A stretch of DNA of 64,000 bases. Source: Gloeocapsa sp. PCC 7428 (GTDB lineage: Bacteria > Cyanobacteriota > Cyanobacteriia > Cyanobacteriales > Chroococcidiopsidaceae). A program made the translations under genes and the position numbers. Below, in pieces: positions 1 through 10,606 of this stretch. Every line of letters begins with the position of its first letter. The stretch's first letter is position 1. Location of the stretch: assembly GCF_000317555.1 (NCBI RefSeq), contig NC_019745.1:3906001-3970000 (forward strand), written 5' to 3'. Under the pieces are notes generated by a model. It worked only from the letters and a program-made list of their open reading frames with translations. It was not told the origin of the DNA and did no database searches.

Positions 1-1089
1 CCGTGTCAAGCAGCATCTATCGCTGAAAATAACACTAGTATTGCGCAAGCTAAAGCCCCAATAACCTCAAATAGCTTTGTCACCGCCGCAGTCAATCGCG
101 TTGGACCTGCTGTAGTACGCATTGATACCGAGCGTACAGTAACGCGTCGGGTTCCTGAACCATTTCTAGAAGATCCTTTCTTTCGCCGCTTCTTTGGCGA
201 CGGCTTTTCGCAACAAATGCCCCCAGAAACTTTACGCGGATTGGGTTCTGGCGTAATCATCGATCCCAGCGGTGAAATTCTTACCAACGCCCACGTTGTC
301 AATCAAGCGGATCGCGTTACCGTACAACTGAAAGATGGACGCACGTTTGAAGGTACAGTTCAAGGTGTCGATGAAGTAACCGATTTAGCCGTCGTTAAGA
401 TCGATGCTGGCGGTGATGTGCCAGTTGCACCCTTAGGCGATTCGAGTACAGTACAAGTCGGTGATTGGGCGATCGCTGTTGGTAATCCTTTGGGATTAGA
501 TAATACAGTTACCCTCGGAATCGTCAGCACATTAAAACGTTCGAGTCGCGAAGTTGGCATTCTCGATAAACGCCTAGAATTTATTCAAACCGACGCAGCG
601 ATCAACCCTGGTAACTCTGGAGGACCATTATTAAACGATCGCGGTGAGGTCATTGGAATTAATACCGCCATCCGTGCAGATGCAATGGGAATTGGTTTTG
701 CGATTCCGATTGACAAAGCCAAAACAATTAAAGACAAGTTGATGCGCGGCGAAAAAATCGCTCATCCTTATTTAGGCGTGCAAATGGTAACACTTACCCC
801 ACAGCTAGCGAAACAAAATAACAGCGATCCAAATTCACCGCTTGACGTACCAGAAATGAACGGCGTACTTGTCGTGCGAGTCATCCCGAACTCTCCCGCC
901 GCCGCCGGAGGAATGCGTCGCGGAGATGTAATTGTACAAGTTGACCGTCAACCTGTATCTACAGCCGAGCAACTGCAAAATATCGTAGATAATAGCGAAG
1001 TCGGTCAAACCTTACAAATCAAAGTTCAGCGCGGTAAACAAACGCAACAACTATCAGTACGCACTGGCGAACTAGAAAACAACTACTAG
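1..1089 (+). CDS. HtrA/Deg-family trypsin-like serine protease with PDZ domain (5' truncated by window)
   Basis: The reading frame is open from base 1, so the true start and signal region lie upstream of the window; an internal ATG at 217 is not the start. The protease triad is visible: His in NAHVV, Asp in TDLAVV and Ser in GNSGGP. A C-terminal PDZ domain follows (HPYLGVQM through the GDVIVQVD stretch) and binds unfolded C-termini. Cyanobacterial HhoA/HhoB/HtrA proteins act in the periplasm or at the membrane in protein quality control; which paralogue this is cannot be decided without the N-terminus. There is one PDZ domain, as usual for the cyanobacterial proteins. The gene is followed by a 9-bp hairpin and then by the convergent cellulose synthase gene. 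Confidence 0.93.
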   Translation, partial: PCQAASIAENNTSIAQAKAPITSNSFVTAAVNRVGPAVVRIDTERTVTRRVPEPFLEDPFFRRFFGDGFSQQMPPETLRGLGSGVIIDPSGEILTNAHVVNQADRVTVQLKDGRTFEGTVQGVDEVTDLAVVKIDAGGDVPVAPLGDSSTVQVGDWAIAVGNPLGLDNTVTLGIVSTLKRSSREVGILDKRLEFIQTDAAINPGNSGGPLLNDRGEVIGINTAIRADAMGIGFAIPIDKAKTIKDKLMRGEKIAHPYLGVQMVTLTPQLAKQNNSDPNSPLDVPEMNGVLVVRVIPNSPAAAGGMRRGDVIVQVDRQPVSTAEQLQNIVDNSEVGQTLQIKVQRGKQTQQLSVRTGELENNY

Positions 1090-1097
1090 TGATAACG

Positions 1098-1122
1098 AGG
1101 ACTTACCTGTAGCGTAAGTCCT
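1098..1122 (+). terminator. Hairpin after the HtrA gene
   Basis: AGGACTTAC (1098-1106) and GTAAGTCCT (1114-1122) form a perfect 9-bp stem with a 7-nt loop just after the stop codon at 1089. No T-tract follows, so it may be a processing or weak termination structure. Two more small hairpins, CCCCC/GGGGG near 1145-1160 and GGGCAA/TTGCCC near 1184-1206, sit in the same gap between convergent genes. Confidence 0.45.
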
Positions 1123-1267
1123 ACCACATCATTAAACTCCGTCCCCCAGAATGGGGGATGTAGGGGGCTAATACCATTGACTACGGGCAAGGCACTGCTT
1201 TGCCCCTCTGACCTCTGCTACCCAGATGTCGCAAATTTAAAGTGAAATGGTATAACTATACTATTCG

Positions 1268-3814
1268 CTACAAAGTCAGTAACAATTCCTTAATCTTCTC
1301 ACCTTGTTTTTGCTTAAACTGCTCAGGAAACTGTAACTCAATTGTCAATGCTAAGTCAGACTCGCTGTCGTTAGGACAAACCTCTACATGAGCAATTTGA
1401 GCTAATAGACGATTGGAAGCGCTGTTATTATCAACAAGTAAACCCACAAGTGGCTTTTCTTGCTTCATCTTTGTAATATCCTGCTCTTGTAGCTGTTTTT
1501 CAGAAGACGTAGCATTACCATCAAGCTCAAGCCTTAAACTACTCGCTCCGATTTCAGTCGCTTCTCCCGCATAAAATTGTCCTTCCCAGTAAATTTGTGC
1601 TGTCGTTTGAACGCGTTTGCGTACTTGTTTGACACTACGCTCTGGCTTAAAGTCGCGGAATGAACGTGTTAAGCTTGTAGCCAGAAACTTAAATGACTGA
1701 AACGGTCGATCGACGATTTCGCGCTTTTGTCCGTACCACTCTTTCACATCTGAATAGAGAGCCAATACTAAATTATCTAACTGCGCGCGAGTCGGATTAA
1801 TAAAATCAACGACGACATGAATTTGAGTATCATTAATCGGCGTCCAGCGGACAATTCTACCATTGAGAAATGCGCGCGCGCCGTAATCGCCAATAATTTC
1901 GACTTCAACTTCATCAGGCAAGTTAGCCCACGAATCGAGCGCAATCAGCGCGCCCGTTTCTGAAATATTCACCGTAATTCCTGGAACGCTTTGATTTGCG
2001 CTATAAATTACTGCACCAAGATGGCGCTGCAAACGGTGTGCAGTACGTAATTGCGGCTGTTCAAAAGCAACAAGGCAAGCAGCTACTAATAATATCAAGT
2101 TAAAAACGCACCACAGCGCGTTGACTAAAACCGCCTCGCTATCTTCGGGACGCAGTAATAACCAGAAAGGAACCGCAAGCAGTGAGGTGACAACCAGCGC
2201 AGTTACAATTAACAGTGGGCGTACCGATTGCCAATCAAAAGTGCGCTTATCGACAGTTTGTCCTTTATCCGTAACGTTGAAAGAACCAAGCTTCGGGTTA
2301 ATGAGTGCTAAAAACGTGACAATTCCTGCTTGGTACGCCATGACGAACTCAAAAATTTCGTTCCAGAACGAAAAGCGGACGTGTTTGTAAGTTATGTGGT
2401 TGGTGTTTAAAGCTAAAAGAATGTGTGGTAAAGCATACGCAAGGGTTTCCAAACCTAAACCGCGAATCGGGTTAATGCTAAACAGTAAAAATAGCGTAGG
2501 AGCGATCGCATACATCAATCGCGGAAACCCATAGAAAAAGTGCGATGTTGCCGAAAAATAACAAATTCGTTGCGGTAGCGTCAGCTTCAACTTCGGGTTG
2601 AACATCGGGTTTTCGATTCGCAGGATCTGCGCCATGCCTCTTGCCCAACGCACTTGTTGACCAACATACGCCGCGAACTTCTCTGGCGCTAAGCCCGCAA
2701 CCATAATTTTGTCGTAGTAAACCGTCTCGTACCCCAAAGAATGCAAGCGCAATGATGTATGACAATCTTCAGTAACAGTTTCTACCGCAATACCACCAAT
2801 TTGCATGACGTGTTCTTTGCGAATCACCGCCGCCGAACCGCAGAAAAAGGCAGCATTCCAGAAATCATTACCCTTTTGCAATACCTTATAAAACAGTTCA
2901 TTACCTACTGGAACTTTGCCCTTCGTCATCAAGTTACGTTCAAACGGATCGGGGTTATAAAACCAGTGCGGTGTTTGTACTAAAGAGACTTTCGGATTGT
3001 AAAAAAAGCCTACCGTGTTTTGCAGAATATCTCGCGTCGGAATGTGGTCGCAGTCTAAAATTAAGACTAAATCGCCTTGAGTACGGCGAAACGCAGTATT
3101 AATGTTTCCTGCCTTTGCATGATCGTTGTTTTCGCGCGTTAGCAATGTACAACCGATTTCATCGCACATTTGGCGTAACTCTGCTCTCCGCTCAGGGAAT
3201 TTACGACCATCATCGAGAATATAGACACGTTTTTTATCTGCTGGATAGTCAGTCGCTAATGCACCAAGCGCGGTTTTACGGACAATTTCTATACTTTCGT
3301 TGTAAGTAGGAATATAAATATCAACTGTAAACCACTGCTCTTGGGGAATTGTCTTCAAGTCTACAGGTTTACGGTCTTTAATCTTCAGCGTTTGAAAATA
3401 GGCAAGTATAAGGGTAAAAACTGCGTATAACTCGGCTCCATAAAGTAGTACGCAACTAATGCCATTAATCCAGTTGTTAAAGTTGAGCGTGTAAGAAGTT
3501 CGGTAGTAAAGATAGCGTAGCGTTGTCACGAGACTAAGCCACACCATGAACAAGTGCAAGTATTCGCTGCGCGATTTTGAGGGATTGTTTTGCTCGGCGC
3601 GAACGATAATTTGACCGATCGCAATTAAAAATACCGTCACAACACCTTGCTGCCAAACTTGTAACGGCGTTGTAATCAACGGTACTGATAGCAGCAAAAG
3701 CGGTAAGATGAGCCACTTGAGATGACGGATTTCTAATTTTTCCAGCGCTCGATCAAAACGTTGCGGCAGATCCTCAACCAGCCAATTTGCAAGTGAAATA
3801 CTAAATAAAGCCAT
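1268..3814 (-). CDS. bcsA: Cellulose synthase catalytic subunit (BcsA-like, GT2 with PilZ)
   Basis: Inner-membrane family-2 glycosyltransferase that polymerises UDP-glucose into beta-1,4-glucan. Hydrophobic N-terminal segments are followed by the catalytic motifs (numbering from the start used here): DD at about 201, DCD at about 254, TED at about 348 and QQVRW at about 386-390, the full D,D,D,QxxRW signature. C-terminal membrane segments lead to a PilZ domain with RxxxR (RTAHR) and NxSxxG (NISETG), the c-di-GMP-binding pattern, so allosteric activation by c-di-GMP is expected. The frame extends 19 codons further upstream, but ATG at 3814 is preferred: it sits 4 bp after the upstream bcsB stop and has GGAGG and AAG-rich sequence upstream. 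The length (848 aa) is normal for BcsA. Confidence 0.92.
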   Translation of the reverse strand: MALFSISLANWLVEDLPQRFDRALEKLEIRHLKWLILPLLLLSVPLITTPLQVWQQGVVTVFLIAIGQIIVRAEQNNPSKSRSEYLHLFMVWLSLVTTLRYLYYRTSYTLNFNNWINGISCVLLYGAELYAVFTLILAYFQTLKIKDRKPVDLKTIPQEQWFTVDIYIPTYNESIEIVRKTALGALATDYPADKKRVYILDDGRKFPERRAELRQMCDEIGCTLLTRENNDHAKAGNINTAFRRTQGDLVLILDCDHIPTRDILQNTVGFFYNPKVSLVQTPHWFYNPDPFERNLMTKGKVPVGNELFYKVLQKGNDFWNAAFFCGSAAVIRKEHVMQIGGIAVETVTEDCHTSLRLHSLGYETVYYDKIMVAGLAPEKFAAYVGQQVRWARGMAQILRIENPMFNPKLKLTLPQRICYFSATSHFFYGFPRLMYAIAPTLFLLFSINPIRGLGLETLAYALPHILLALNTNHITYKHVRFSFWNEIFEFVMAYQAGIVTFLALINPKLGSFNVTDKGQTVDKRTFDWQSVRPLLIVTALVVTSLLAVPFWLLLRPEDSEAVLVNALWCVFNLILLVAACLVAFEQPQLRTAHRLQRHLGAVIYSANQSVPGITVNISETGALIALDSWANLPDEVEVEIIGDYGARAFLNGRIVRWTPINDTQIHVVVDFINPTRAQLDNLVLALYSDVKEWYGQKREIVDRPFQSFKFLATSLTRSFRDFKPERSVKQVRKRVQTTAQIYWEGQFYAGEATEIGASSLRLELDGNATSSEKQLQEQDITKMKQEKPLVGLLVDNNSASNRLLAQIAHVEVCPNDSESDLALTIELQFPEQFKQKQGEKIKELLLTL

Positions 3815-3818
3815 AGCT

Positions 3819-6383
3819 CTACTTCTTATCCTCCACAGTAGCCCGCTTGAGATACGTTTGCGTGATGCCATAAAGCACTACCGCGATACCCAAAATTCCC
3901 AAGGGTAATAAGTACCAATGTTCTTGTAGTAAACGCGATGCTTTACTCAGCAAACTTGCATTTTCAATGCGCCGCTGTGGCGAACTTTGGAGAAACTTGA
4001 GTTCGTAGCCCTCAGGATCGTACGCCGCAGGATCTTGCTGATTGCTGGAAATCAGTACGGTATCTTTTTGCAGTTGGAAAAACCAAGGATCTTTATCGAG
4101 AATCTGACGAACTCGTTCTAAGCCGGTTTCGGTTTGCGCGCTGAGCGCCAAAACAACGCGATCGCGATTCCAAGGTGAAACGATTGATTTAATTACCCCA
4201 TCTTCATCAGGTAACGCTTGTACGGTTCCACCACCCCAAGCACGAGAAAAGACATCGCTCAGGAAAAAGCCACCTGCTTGAAACACTTCCGGAAAAGGAA
4301 ACTCCTGGCGCGTACCAATTCCCACCAAATGATACTTGCCCTGATCTTGGCTAGGAAAAGTCCCTGCGGTATAAACCTGCAATGCTACCGACTCGGCTTG
4401 ACTCAACCGCCCCATGCGTTCGCTAAATTCCAACATCGTTAGCAAATCGGTTTCTGAAGGCGTGTCGGGTAAAACAATCGCCGTACTCGAAAGATCCTGC
4501 GGTGCGGTGAAAGGATAACCAGCTTGCAGAAGTTTCAAGTCAGGAATTTGTACCGATGTTTCGCGATTGAGGTGAAAGCTTGTATCTGCATGGACTGTCC
4601 CAGAAAGTTGTTGATCGGCAACAATTCCACTACACTTATCCGGTGGTTCTTTAGAGTGCAAGCGAAATGCAACTTGAATTTTCGATGTGGGTGTAATCAG
4701 ATTTTCTGGTAAGTTGATATTGAGTGTTTTTCTCACTTCTCCCTGTTCTGAAGTCAGACGTTCTCCACCGATAAACACGCCATCGAGTAAAACTTCTACC
4801 GCTGAAGTTCGTGGATTAACTTGCGGACCGTAGCTGTAACGCAAAGTCATCGAATTACCGCGATTAAAGCGATCGCTCGGCAACGCGCGGAAGTCAAATT
4901 CAATTGGTGGCGCAGCGGAACCGCGAACCGTCACATCTTCAAACGGTTGATTGTTACTTGTTGCTAAATCTTTGAGTTCAAACGAATCGCGCTCAGGAAG
5001 ATAACGCGGCCATTGACGCAACCCTGGTGTAGGCGCTTCAGTTAACTGGGAAACGATCATTCCCTGTCCGGTGGCAAGTTTCCGGTTTTGCGACTGTACA
5101 AGTGCTTGCACCGCTTTTGTCACACCTTCAGTCCCATTACCAGTTGCAACAAGCACAGGAACACCGCTATCTTGAGTTGTTGTCACCATCACAACACCCA
5201 CATCTTCAGGAAGCGGATCTTGATTGCCATCAAGAACTTGATTGCCAGCGATCGCAAACGGTAGATCGAGGTTTCTTAGCGCTGGTTGTTCTTCGGGCGT
5301 GCCAATAATAACTAGTCGCTGTCCTTCTACCGCGTCAATGCTTTCGACTAAACTCGTATCAATCGGGCGAAACTCAGCAAATCTACCCAAAGACGTTTGA
5401 AAACGAGCCGCTGCGGTTAGCCACGTCTCGCTCATTTGTTGCGGTAGCAAATACGCAATTTGATTTGAATCAAGACTGAGTTCGTCGAAGAAAGGATAAG
5501 GATAACGACTTAAATTAATCGGAACGGGCTGAGGAGTATAGTTAAAGATTAATTTGGAATCGGGCAAAATCTCCGTCCACAGTGTTTGGTCATTCGGTTC
5601 GCTACACGTTGCGGAATTATGCTGCTGCGCCACCATTGTTAACTCATTGAAGTTCTGAATCAAATTTGGTGGAATGTCAAACAGCACGCTACCGATTTGT
5701 GATTGCTTGCGATTTAAGGGAACGCTACCAACACTCGTACCATTCACTCGTAGTGTCAAATTCGAGCGATTTGCAAACAACGCTGGTGAATGTTGAAAGC
5801 GAATTAAAGCTTTAACTGATTGCACCTGCCAACCACGCGGGCGAGTAAACCCCAATCGTCCTTCAGAGTAAATACCTTGTAAACGAAAGCGATTGCCAAC
5901 AACCGGACTGCGATTGAACTCCAAAACATATTGACTGGGAGGTGCAGTATTTTCGGTAACTGGAATCGGTGTCGCAGGATTAGATCTTGGTGCTTGACGC
6001 GGGCGAGGAGTTGCAGCGGGTGCAGGTGGTTGAGATCGCGTAACTTGTCGTGTAGCTGCTGGTGCTGGTGTTGTTGCACGAGGTGCAGGCTTTGGCGATC
6101 GCGGTTGTGCAGATTTTGCTGGTGCTGGAGTAGCGCGTTGCGGTCGATAAACTGGCGGTCTTGCGGGTGCTTTAGGCAACGCGTATTCTTGAATTAACTG
6201 CTGTTCTGCTTGCCGCAGCGTGCTTTCGCTTTGAGCTTGCGTTAAAGTCGTTGTTGAAGCAAGGACGGCGGTACTACAACCTAACACCACTAGCCAAAGA
6301 AGCCGTGGTGATACATTGTTGGACGAGTGGAATATTGTTTTAGTTTTGGGGCGAGTCGGTCGATCGCGACGAAAGCTGTGCAT
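3819..6383 (-). CDS. bcsB: Cellulose synthase accessory subunit BcsB-like, periplasmic with C-terminal anchor
   Basis: This 854-aa protein sits directly upstream of bcsA (4 bp apart), as bcsB does relative to its catalytic partner. An N-terminal signal or anchor segment (about residues 29-50, LLWLVVLGC...) is followed by a Pro/Ala/Arg-rich low-complexity linker (about 60-145). A long beta-rich region then contains two similar carbohydrate-binding/flavodoxin-like modules, as in BcsB. Near the C-terminus is a single transmembrane helix (LLPLGILGIAVVLYGI) with a basic tail, the part that packs against BcsA. BcsB guides the nascent glucan across the periplasm. The Pro-rich linker is unusual compared with enterobacterial BcsB. 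Its repetitive GC-rich coding produces spurious Cys/Trp-rich ORFs on the other strand. Confidence 0.88.
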   Translation of the reverse strand: MHSFRRDRPTRPKTKTIFHSSNNVSPRLLWLVVLGCSTAVLASTTTLTQAQSESTLRQAEQQLIQEYALPKAPARPPVYRPQRATPAPAKSAQPRSPKPAPRATTPAPAATRQVTRSQPPAPAATPRPRQAPRSNPATPIPVTENTAPPSQYVLEFNRSPVVGNRFRLQGIYSEGRLGFTRPRGWQVQSVKALIRFQHSPALFANRSNLTLRVNGTSVGSVPLNRKQSQIGSVLFDIPPNLIQNFNELTMVAQQHNSATCSEPNDQTLWTEILPDSKLIFNYTPQPVPINLSRYPYPFFDELSLDSNQIAYLLPQQMSETWLTAAARFQTSLGRFAEFRPIDTSLVESIDAVEGQRLVIIGTPEEQPALRNLDLPFAIAGNQVLDGNQDPLPEDVGVVMVTTTQDSGVPVLVATGNGTEGVTKAVQALVQSQNRKLATGQGMIVSQLTEAPTPGLRQWPRYLPERDSFELKDLATSNNQPFEDVTVRGSAAPPIEFDFRALPSDRFNRGNSMTLRYSYGPQVNPRTSAVEVLLDGVFIGGERLTSEQGEVRKTLNINLPENLITPTSKIQVAFRLHSKEPPDKCSGIVADQQLSGTVHADTSFHLNRETSVQIPDLKLLQAGYPFTAPQDLSSTAIVLPDTPSETDLLTMLEFSERMGRLSQAESVALQVYTAGTFPSQDQGKYHLVGIGTRQEFPFPEVFQAGGFFLSDVFSRAWGGGTVQALPDEDGVIKSIVSPWNRDRVVLALSAQTETGLERVRQILDKDPWFFQLQKDTVLISSNQQDPAAYDPEGYELKFLQSSPQRRIENASLLSKASRLLQEHWYLLPLGILGIAVVLYGITQTYLKRATVEDKK

Positions 6384-6407
6384 GAGCGGTGAGTATTGAG
6401 TGCGATA

Positions 6408-7697
6408 CTATTTGGTAGGTTGTAAAAGTTGTGTTAACTCGGTAGGCGGAAGTAACCCCAATCCCACCAGGTTTTGCGTGTAGTAAGCGGAATCCTGCTC
6501 CCAAATGCCACCTTGATACTGCGGTAAAAGTTTTTGTTGCAGAATCTCAGTTGCAATTGCTGGCGCAATCAAGCGAAAGGCAGCATAGAGCATGGCATAC
6601 TGCGACGCTGCCTCGTAATTGACTAACGGATTTCCTTGCAAATCGATTTGTGCTGGAATTCGGTTTGTGGAACGCCACGTTTGTTGAAGAGGCTTGAGGT
6701 GATTTTGTAAAAATTGAGTTGCTCGTGGTTCTTGAAACCAAACTGCATCCCAAGCCAAACGCCACCAAACTCGATACGCATTAAAACTGTATTCGGTTCG
6801 TAATGAATGCGATACAGGTAGTGCTTGATAGTCACCTGTTTGCGTATCTAGAATGACCCAATCGCTCGGTAAATTCACTCTAGATAATTTGGCAGAATCC
6901 TCTAACGCCTGGTAACTGCTATCTACAAGCGATAGCCAATCACGCGCAGGATCAACTTGCGCAAAAATCCGAAATGCGTAAGGTGCAAAGTAAGAAGGAT
7001 TGAGAATGAGCAGGTGCGATCGCTCTTGAAAGGCAACGGTAGGACCTGGGATGAGATAACGATGTCCTTGCAAAACGGCAACGGTAGACAAGTTCCATAA
7101 ATCTTGCAGCTTACTTTGTGCTAACTGTAGATAATCAGGACGTTGCCAACGGCGCGATGCAAAAATTAATGCCGTAATCGCATCAATATCGGCATCACTT
7201 GCAAAATTGCGATCGCTAATTCCCCAATTTCCTTGCGCATCACGACCCCATTTCCATGCCCATAACTGATCCGTGCGTTTACCAGCCACAGTACGCTGGA
7301 GGTTGTTTTCGCTCCAATTGAGCGTACGAGCAAATGTCGTTGGATCGTCCGCAAACACTGCCCGCAGCATGGCATAGGCTTGAGCTTCTGAGGTAGAGCG
7401 ATCGCTATCTTCCCGATCAATTACTCGCCCATCAGCTTGAATAAACCTTTGCCGATAAGCATTCCAGCTTTCTTGCAATAAATTGTCCAAGTCGATCGCT
7501 GTAGCAGAGGTGACAACAGGCGATTGAGATGGCGTCGTTATTGGCGTGCTATGCAGTGGTAACTCGGATTGTTCTACTGACGAACCAGAAAAACAACCGC
7601 TTAACCCAATGACAGCAACAATAACAGCAAGTGCAGAACTCAAAGGCAAAAAGCTCGTATTTTGAATCTGACTTTTACCTTGAGCGAGTTGCTGCAT
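6408..7697 (-). CDS. bcsZ: Glycoside hydrolase family 8 endoglucanase (BcsZ-like), predicted lipoprotein
   Basis: A 429-aa GH8 protein, 24 bp upstream of bcsB and co-directional. The N-terminus has a hydrophobic signal ending in the lipobox LSGC (Cys at about 35), so it is probably a lipoprotein facing the periplasm. The family acid residue is visible as Glu in TSEAQAYAM (about residue 104; compare SEGQGYGM in BcsZ) and the Asp-rich base motif as SDADIDA (about 167-172). BcsZ cuts disordered cellulose in the periplasm and is needed for normal cellulose export and architecture. Its place as the first gene of the GH8-bcsB-bcsA unit supports a biosynthetic rather than degradative role. Confidence 0.88.
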   Translation of the reverse strand: MQQLAQGKSQIQNTSFLPLSSALAVIVAVIGLSGCFSGSSVEQSELPLHSTPITTPSQSPVVTSATAIDLDNLLQESWNAYRQRFIQADGRVIDREDSDRSTSEAQAYAMLRAVFADDPTTFARTLNWSENNLQRTVAGKRTDQLWAWKWGRDAQGNWGISDRNFASDADIDAITALIFASRRWQRPDYLQLAQSKLQDLWNLSTVAVLQGHRYLIPGPTVAFQERSHLLILNPSYFAPYAFRIFAQVDPARDWLSLVDSSYQALEDSAKLSRVNLPSDWVILDTQTGDYQALPVSHSLRTEYSFNAYRVWWRLAWDAVWFQEPRATQFLQNHLKPLQQTWRSTNRIPAQIDLQGNPLVNYEAASQYAMLYAAFRLIAPAIATEILQQKLLPQYQGGIWEQDSAYYTQNLVGLGLLPPTELTQLLQPTK

Positions 7698-8305
7698 CTT
7701 ACTGATTACCTAAGATATAAATACAAAAAATCGAAAATTATAAATCCTGTTTTGCGTAAAATATTGGCTTGCAATAAAATTGACGATTAATTAATATTCA
7801 TTAAATAGTAAAGTTACAAATCTTCCTCCTTTAAAAGTTTCCATGACGTTTATAAAGCTAGAATGCTCTAACTTAGTTCAATATTAAATAAAAACCTACA
7901 ATTGAAATCTAGCTTTGCTTCTCGGTAATAACCAATAGCGAATTTACTGAGAGTTTTGATATAGTTTCTAATAGATAAAGCTCAAATTCAGTAAATGTGC
8001 GGTGGTGTATTAGGGGCTGGAGGTCAGAGGTCAGGGTTAAAAGCAAGCTAAAGTAATAGTTTTGAGCTTCTACTATGTCCTAAGTAGCTCTTCAATTGCT
8101 AAAGTATCCAATAAAAAAACAAATAAATTTTTACAAGCTAAATGATCAGCATATTATATTAGTATTGTTGCTAGTAATTAGTGGTGAGTCACTAGTCACC
8201 TTAACTGACCATTTTTGTTATCACTAATCAACCGAATTTGAAATCGTACCATTTCATTAAATAAAAACTGCAATTAATTTCTCCTCTACTTTTCTGCTTG
8301 CTACA
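7698..8305. promoter_or_regulatory. 608-bp AT-rich gap upstream of the GH8-bcsB-bcsA unit
   Basis: No credible ORF. The gap splits the cellulose genes into two minus-strand units, so it must hold the terminator or read-through region of the TPR gene and probably the promoter of GH8-bcsB-bcsA. It contains one copy of the dispersed GGTCAGAGGTCAGGG-type heptamer repeat (about 8017-8037) and a small inverted repeat GGTGA/TCACC at 8183-8200. I see no clear -35/-10 pair that I would defend. Confidence 0.4.
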
Positions 8306-10606
8306 TTAATACCGTTCCCAGGAAGGTTGAAAGCCCCGCCGTCGGAGAAAGTTTTCTTGAAGTTGTTGGCGTTGACGCGATAGCTCGTTATCTGATGTTC
8401 CGTTGGTAAGTTGTTGTACTTGCAACTGTTCTACTTGTTCGAGCGCAGCTAAAGGTTTATCTTGGGCAGCACTTAAGCTTGCGAGCGTACGACGGATCGC
8501 TAAATCATTAGGATTCAACGCCAAAACTTGAGAATATAGCTGTTGTGCAGAGTTAAAGCGTCGTTGCTGGAACCGAATACCACCTAAAGCAGATAGCGCA
8601 TCTGCATTATAGGGTTGCGCCGTCAAGATTGTTTGATAAGCTTTGTCTGCAAGACTCAAATCGCCGATCGCCTGCGCTAGCTGTCCTTGCAAGAAATAAA
8701 CACCAACATTGTTCGGATTGCTCGCAACGATTTGCGCAACTCGCGCGCGTGCTAGTGCTGGATCGCGGGAGGCAAGAAGTTGAAGCGATCGCGTTTGAAT
8801 CGGAATATTGTTCGGGTCAATTGCTAAAAGCGCGTTGTATAAATTTTCGCGCTGCGGACTCGCAGGTAAAGCAGCCACTAAACTAAATAACTCAGCAGGT
8901 GCGTTAGTTGTAGGTTGCGTTTGCAGCCAACTGTTGAGTACAACTTCTGCTTGAGCTTCCGAGATTCGGTTTGCTTGATAAGCAATACTCGCCCGTCCTA
9001 GTTGGACATTAGCATCTTGTGGATTACGCGCTAGAAGTTGATCGTAAAGTACCAGTGCATTATCAGGTTGATTCTGGCTCAGGTAAATTCCAGCGAGTCC
9101 TTGCAGGGCGGCATTAAGAACATCGGTATCTTGAATATTGCCTGTAATCAAGGCTTGGTAACGTGTTTGTGCTGCTGCTAGGTTTCCTTCGCGTCGCTCA
9201 ATTTCTGCCGCAAGTAACTGTGGTGCAAGATCAGTTGTGCCTGCGGGAGTGGCTGCGTAAGCAGCTAAAGCGCGTTTTGCACCTTCTAAGTCGTTGTTTT
9301 GCAATAATAGCTGCGCGATTCGGAAGTTAAGAAACGGTTGATTTGCACCTGCTAGCAGTAAATTTTGGTAAATAGGCAGAAATTCGGGTCCTGGAGGCTC
9401 AATTTGGGCTAAAGCTTGTGCTAACTGTTGCTGTTGTGCAGGATCAGTTGGTAAGATTTGCAAAACCTGATACAGCCTTCCCTTGAGATCGGCAGGCGAG
9501 ATTAAACCAAGCTGGCGTTCGAGCGAGAGAATTTGAATTTGAACGCTCGGATCATTCGGTTGACTCGTTGCTAACTGACGATACAGTTGTAGTGCGGTTT
9601 GCTGTCCTTGCGGTAAACCTCGGAAAACATCAGCAGCTTCGCGTAAAAGTTGCGGATTAGGCGTTACAGTTTGCGCAAGCGCTTGGCTATAAAGGTTTCC
9701 AACCCGCTCTGCAAGTCCGGCTGCATTTGTTTGTAGACGAATTTCATTGAGCGATCGCGCCAAAGGTAAAATTGCGTCAACTCTACCTTGCAAAGGATCT
9801 AAAATTGCTAACGCTTCAGTAAATTGTTGATTTGCTAAGTAAGCTAACGATAGTTCAGCGCGCGCTTGAATGATGCGATCGTCAATTTGGGCAGCTTGCA
9901 CTTGTGGTTCGAGAACTTGAATTGCACCTGCGGGATTACCAGTTTGGCGTAAAGCCCGCGCGTAGGCGATCGCCGCATAGCCAGAAATGGATTTTCCAGT
10001 CGCACGATAGCGGTTAAAAAGTTCTAAACCTTGTTGATAGTTACCGCTATTGGTAAAAGTTTCTGCTGCACCCAGTAAAATTTCCGGCGATGGATTGTTT
10101 GCTAAAACTGTCTGATAATCTGCTAAAGCTTCGGCAAAACGCCCTTGGTAGCCGTAAAGTAACGCACGTTGAGCGCGGGCTTCGGTGTCGTTGGGATTAA
10201 GACTTAGCAACGTCGTCAGTGCTTCAATCCCGCTTGCTTGCCAATCAGGGCGATAGCTACCGAGAAGACCAACACTTTTGAGCGCTAATTGATTATTGGG
10301 TTCCTGTGCCAAGACTTGTTGGTAAGTATCCCACGCATCAGAAATTTGTCCCTGTCGTCTATAGGCGATCGCTAAGCCGAGTTTCGCAGGAATAGATTGT
10401 GGATAGCGACGGACAGCTTGTTGAAAAGCAGCGATCGCATCCTTGACTAAGCCTTGATCCAGGAGCGTATATCCTCTACGCACTTCGGCTGGCAGTGCTT
10501 GTGCTTGAGCTACGAGAACACCAAGATTTACAATTTCTAAAGCTGGAGTGCCGATTAATCCTGCACACAGCGCAAAAGGTACTATATAAGAACAAAGCTG
10601 CCTCAT
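8306..10606 (-). CDS. TPR protein of the cellulose locus (BcsC periplasmic-half equivalent)
   Basis: A 766-aa protein with an N-terminal signal-like segment (LCSYIVPFALCAGLIG...) followed almost entirely by tetratricopeptide repeats, for example the AKLGLAIAYRRQGQ and ALSALGGIRFQQR modules, with Asn-Pro-x-(D/N) turns between repeats. The tail is short and basic, with no beta-barrel. In BcsC a periplasmic TPR superhelix is fused to an outer-membrane barrel. Here the TPR part stands alone and its ATG overlaps the stop of the upstream barrel gene by 4 bp (ATGA), implying translational coupling. The inferred role is a periplasmic conduit between BcsA/B and the outer-membrane channel. The TPR architecture is certain; the exact partner is an inference from position. 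Confidence 0.85.
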   Translation of the reverse strand: MRQLCSYIVPFALCAGLIGTPALEIVNLGVLVAQAQALPAEVRRGYTLLDQGLVKDAIAAFQQAVRRYPQSIPAKLGLAIAYRRQGQISDAWDTYQQVLAQEPNNQLALKSVGLLGSYRPDWQASGIEALTTLLSLNPNDTEARAQRALLYGYQGRFAEALADYQTVLANNPSPEILLGAAETFTNSGNYQQGLELFNRYRATGKSISGYAAIAYARALRQTGNPAGAIQVLEPQVQAAQIDDRIIQARAELSLAYLANQQFTEALAILDPLQGRVDAILPLARSLNEIRLQTNAAGLAERVGNLYSQALAQTVTPNPQLLREAADVFRGLPQGQQTALQLYRQLATSQPNDPSVQIQILSLERQLGLISPADLKGRLYQVLQILPTDPAQQQQLAQALAQIEPPGPEFLPIYQNLLLAGANQPFLNFRIAQLLLQNNDLEGAKRALAAYAATPAGTTDLAPQLLAAEIERREGNLAAAQTRYQALITGNIQDTDVLNAALQGLAGIYLSQNQPDNALVLYDQLLARNPQDANVQLGRASIAYQANRISEAQAEVVLNSWLQTQPTTNAPAELFSLVAALPASPQRENLYNALLAIDPNNIPIQTRSLQLLASRDPALARARVAQIVASNPNNVGVYFLQGQLAQAIGDLSLADKAYQTILTAQPYNADALSALGGIRFQQRRFNSAQQLYSQVLALNPNDLAIRRTLASLSAAQDKPLAALEQVEQLQVQQLTNGTSDNELSRQRQQLQENFLRRRGFQPSWERY

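Noticed and set aside
5931-6197. Cys/Trp/Arg-rich plus-strand ORF
   Set aside because: It is a shadow of the Pro/Ala-rich linker of bcsB on the other strand.
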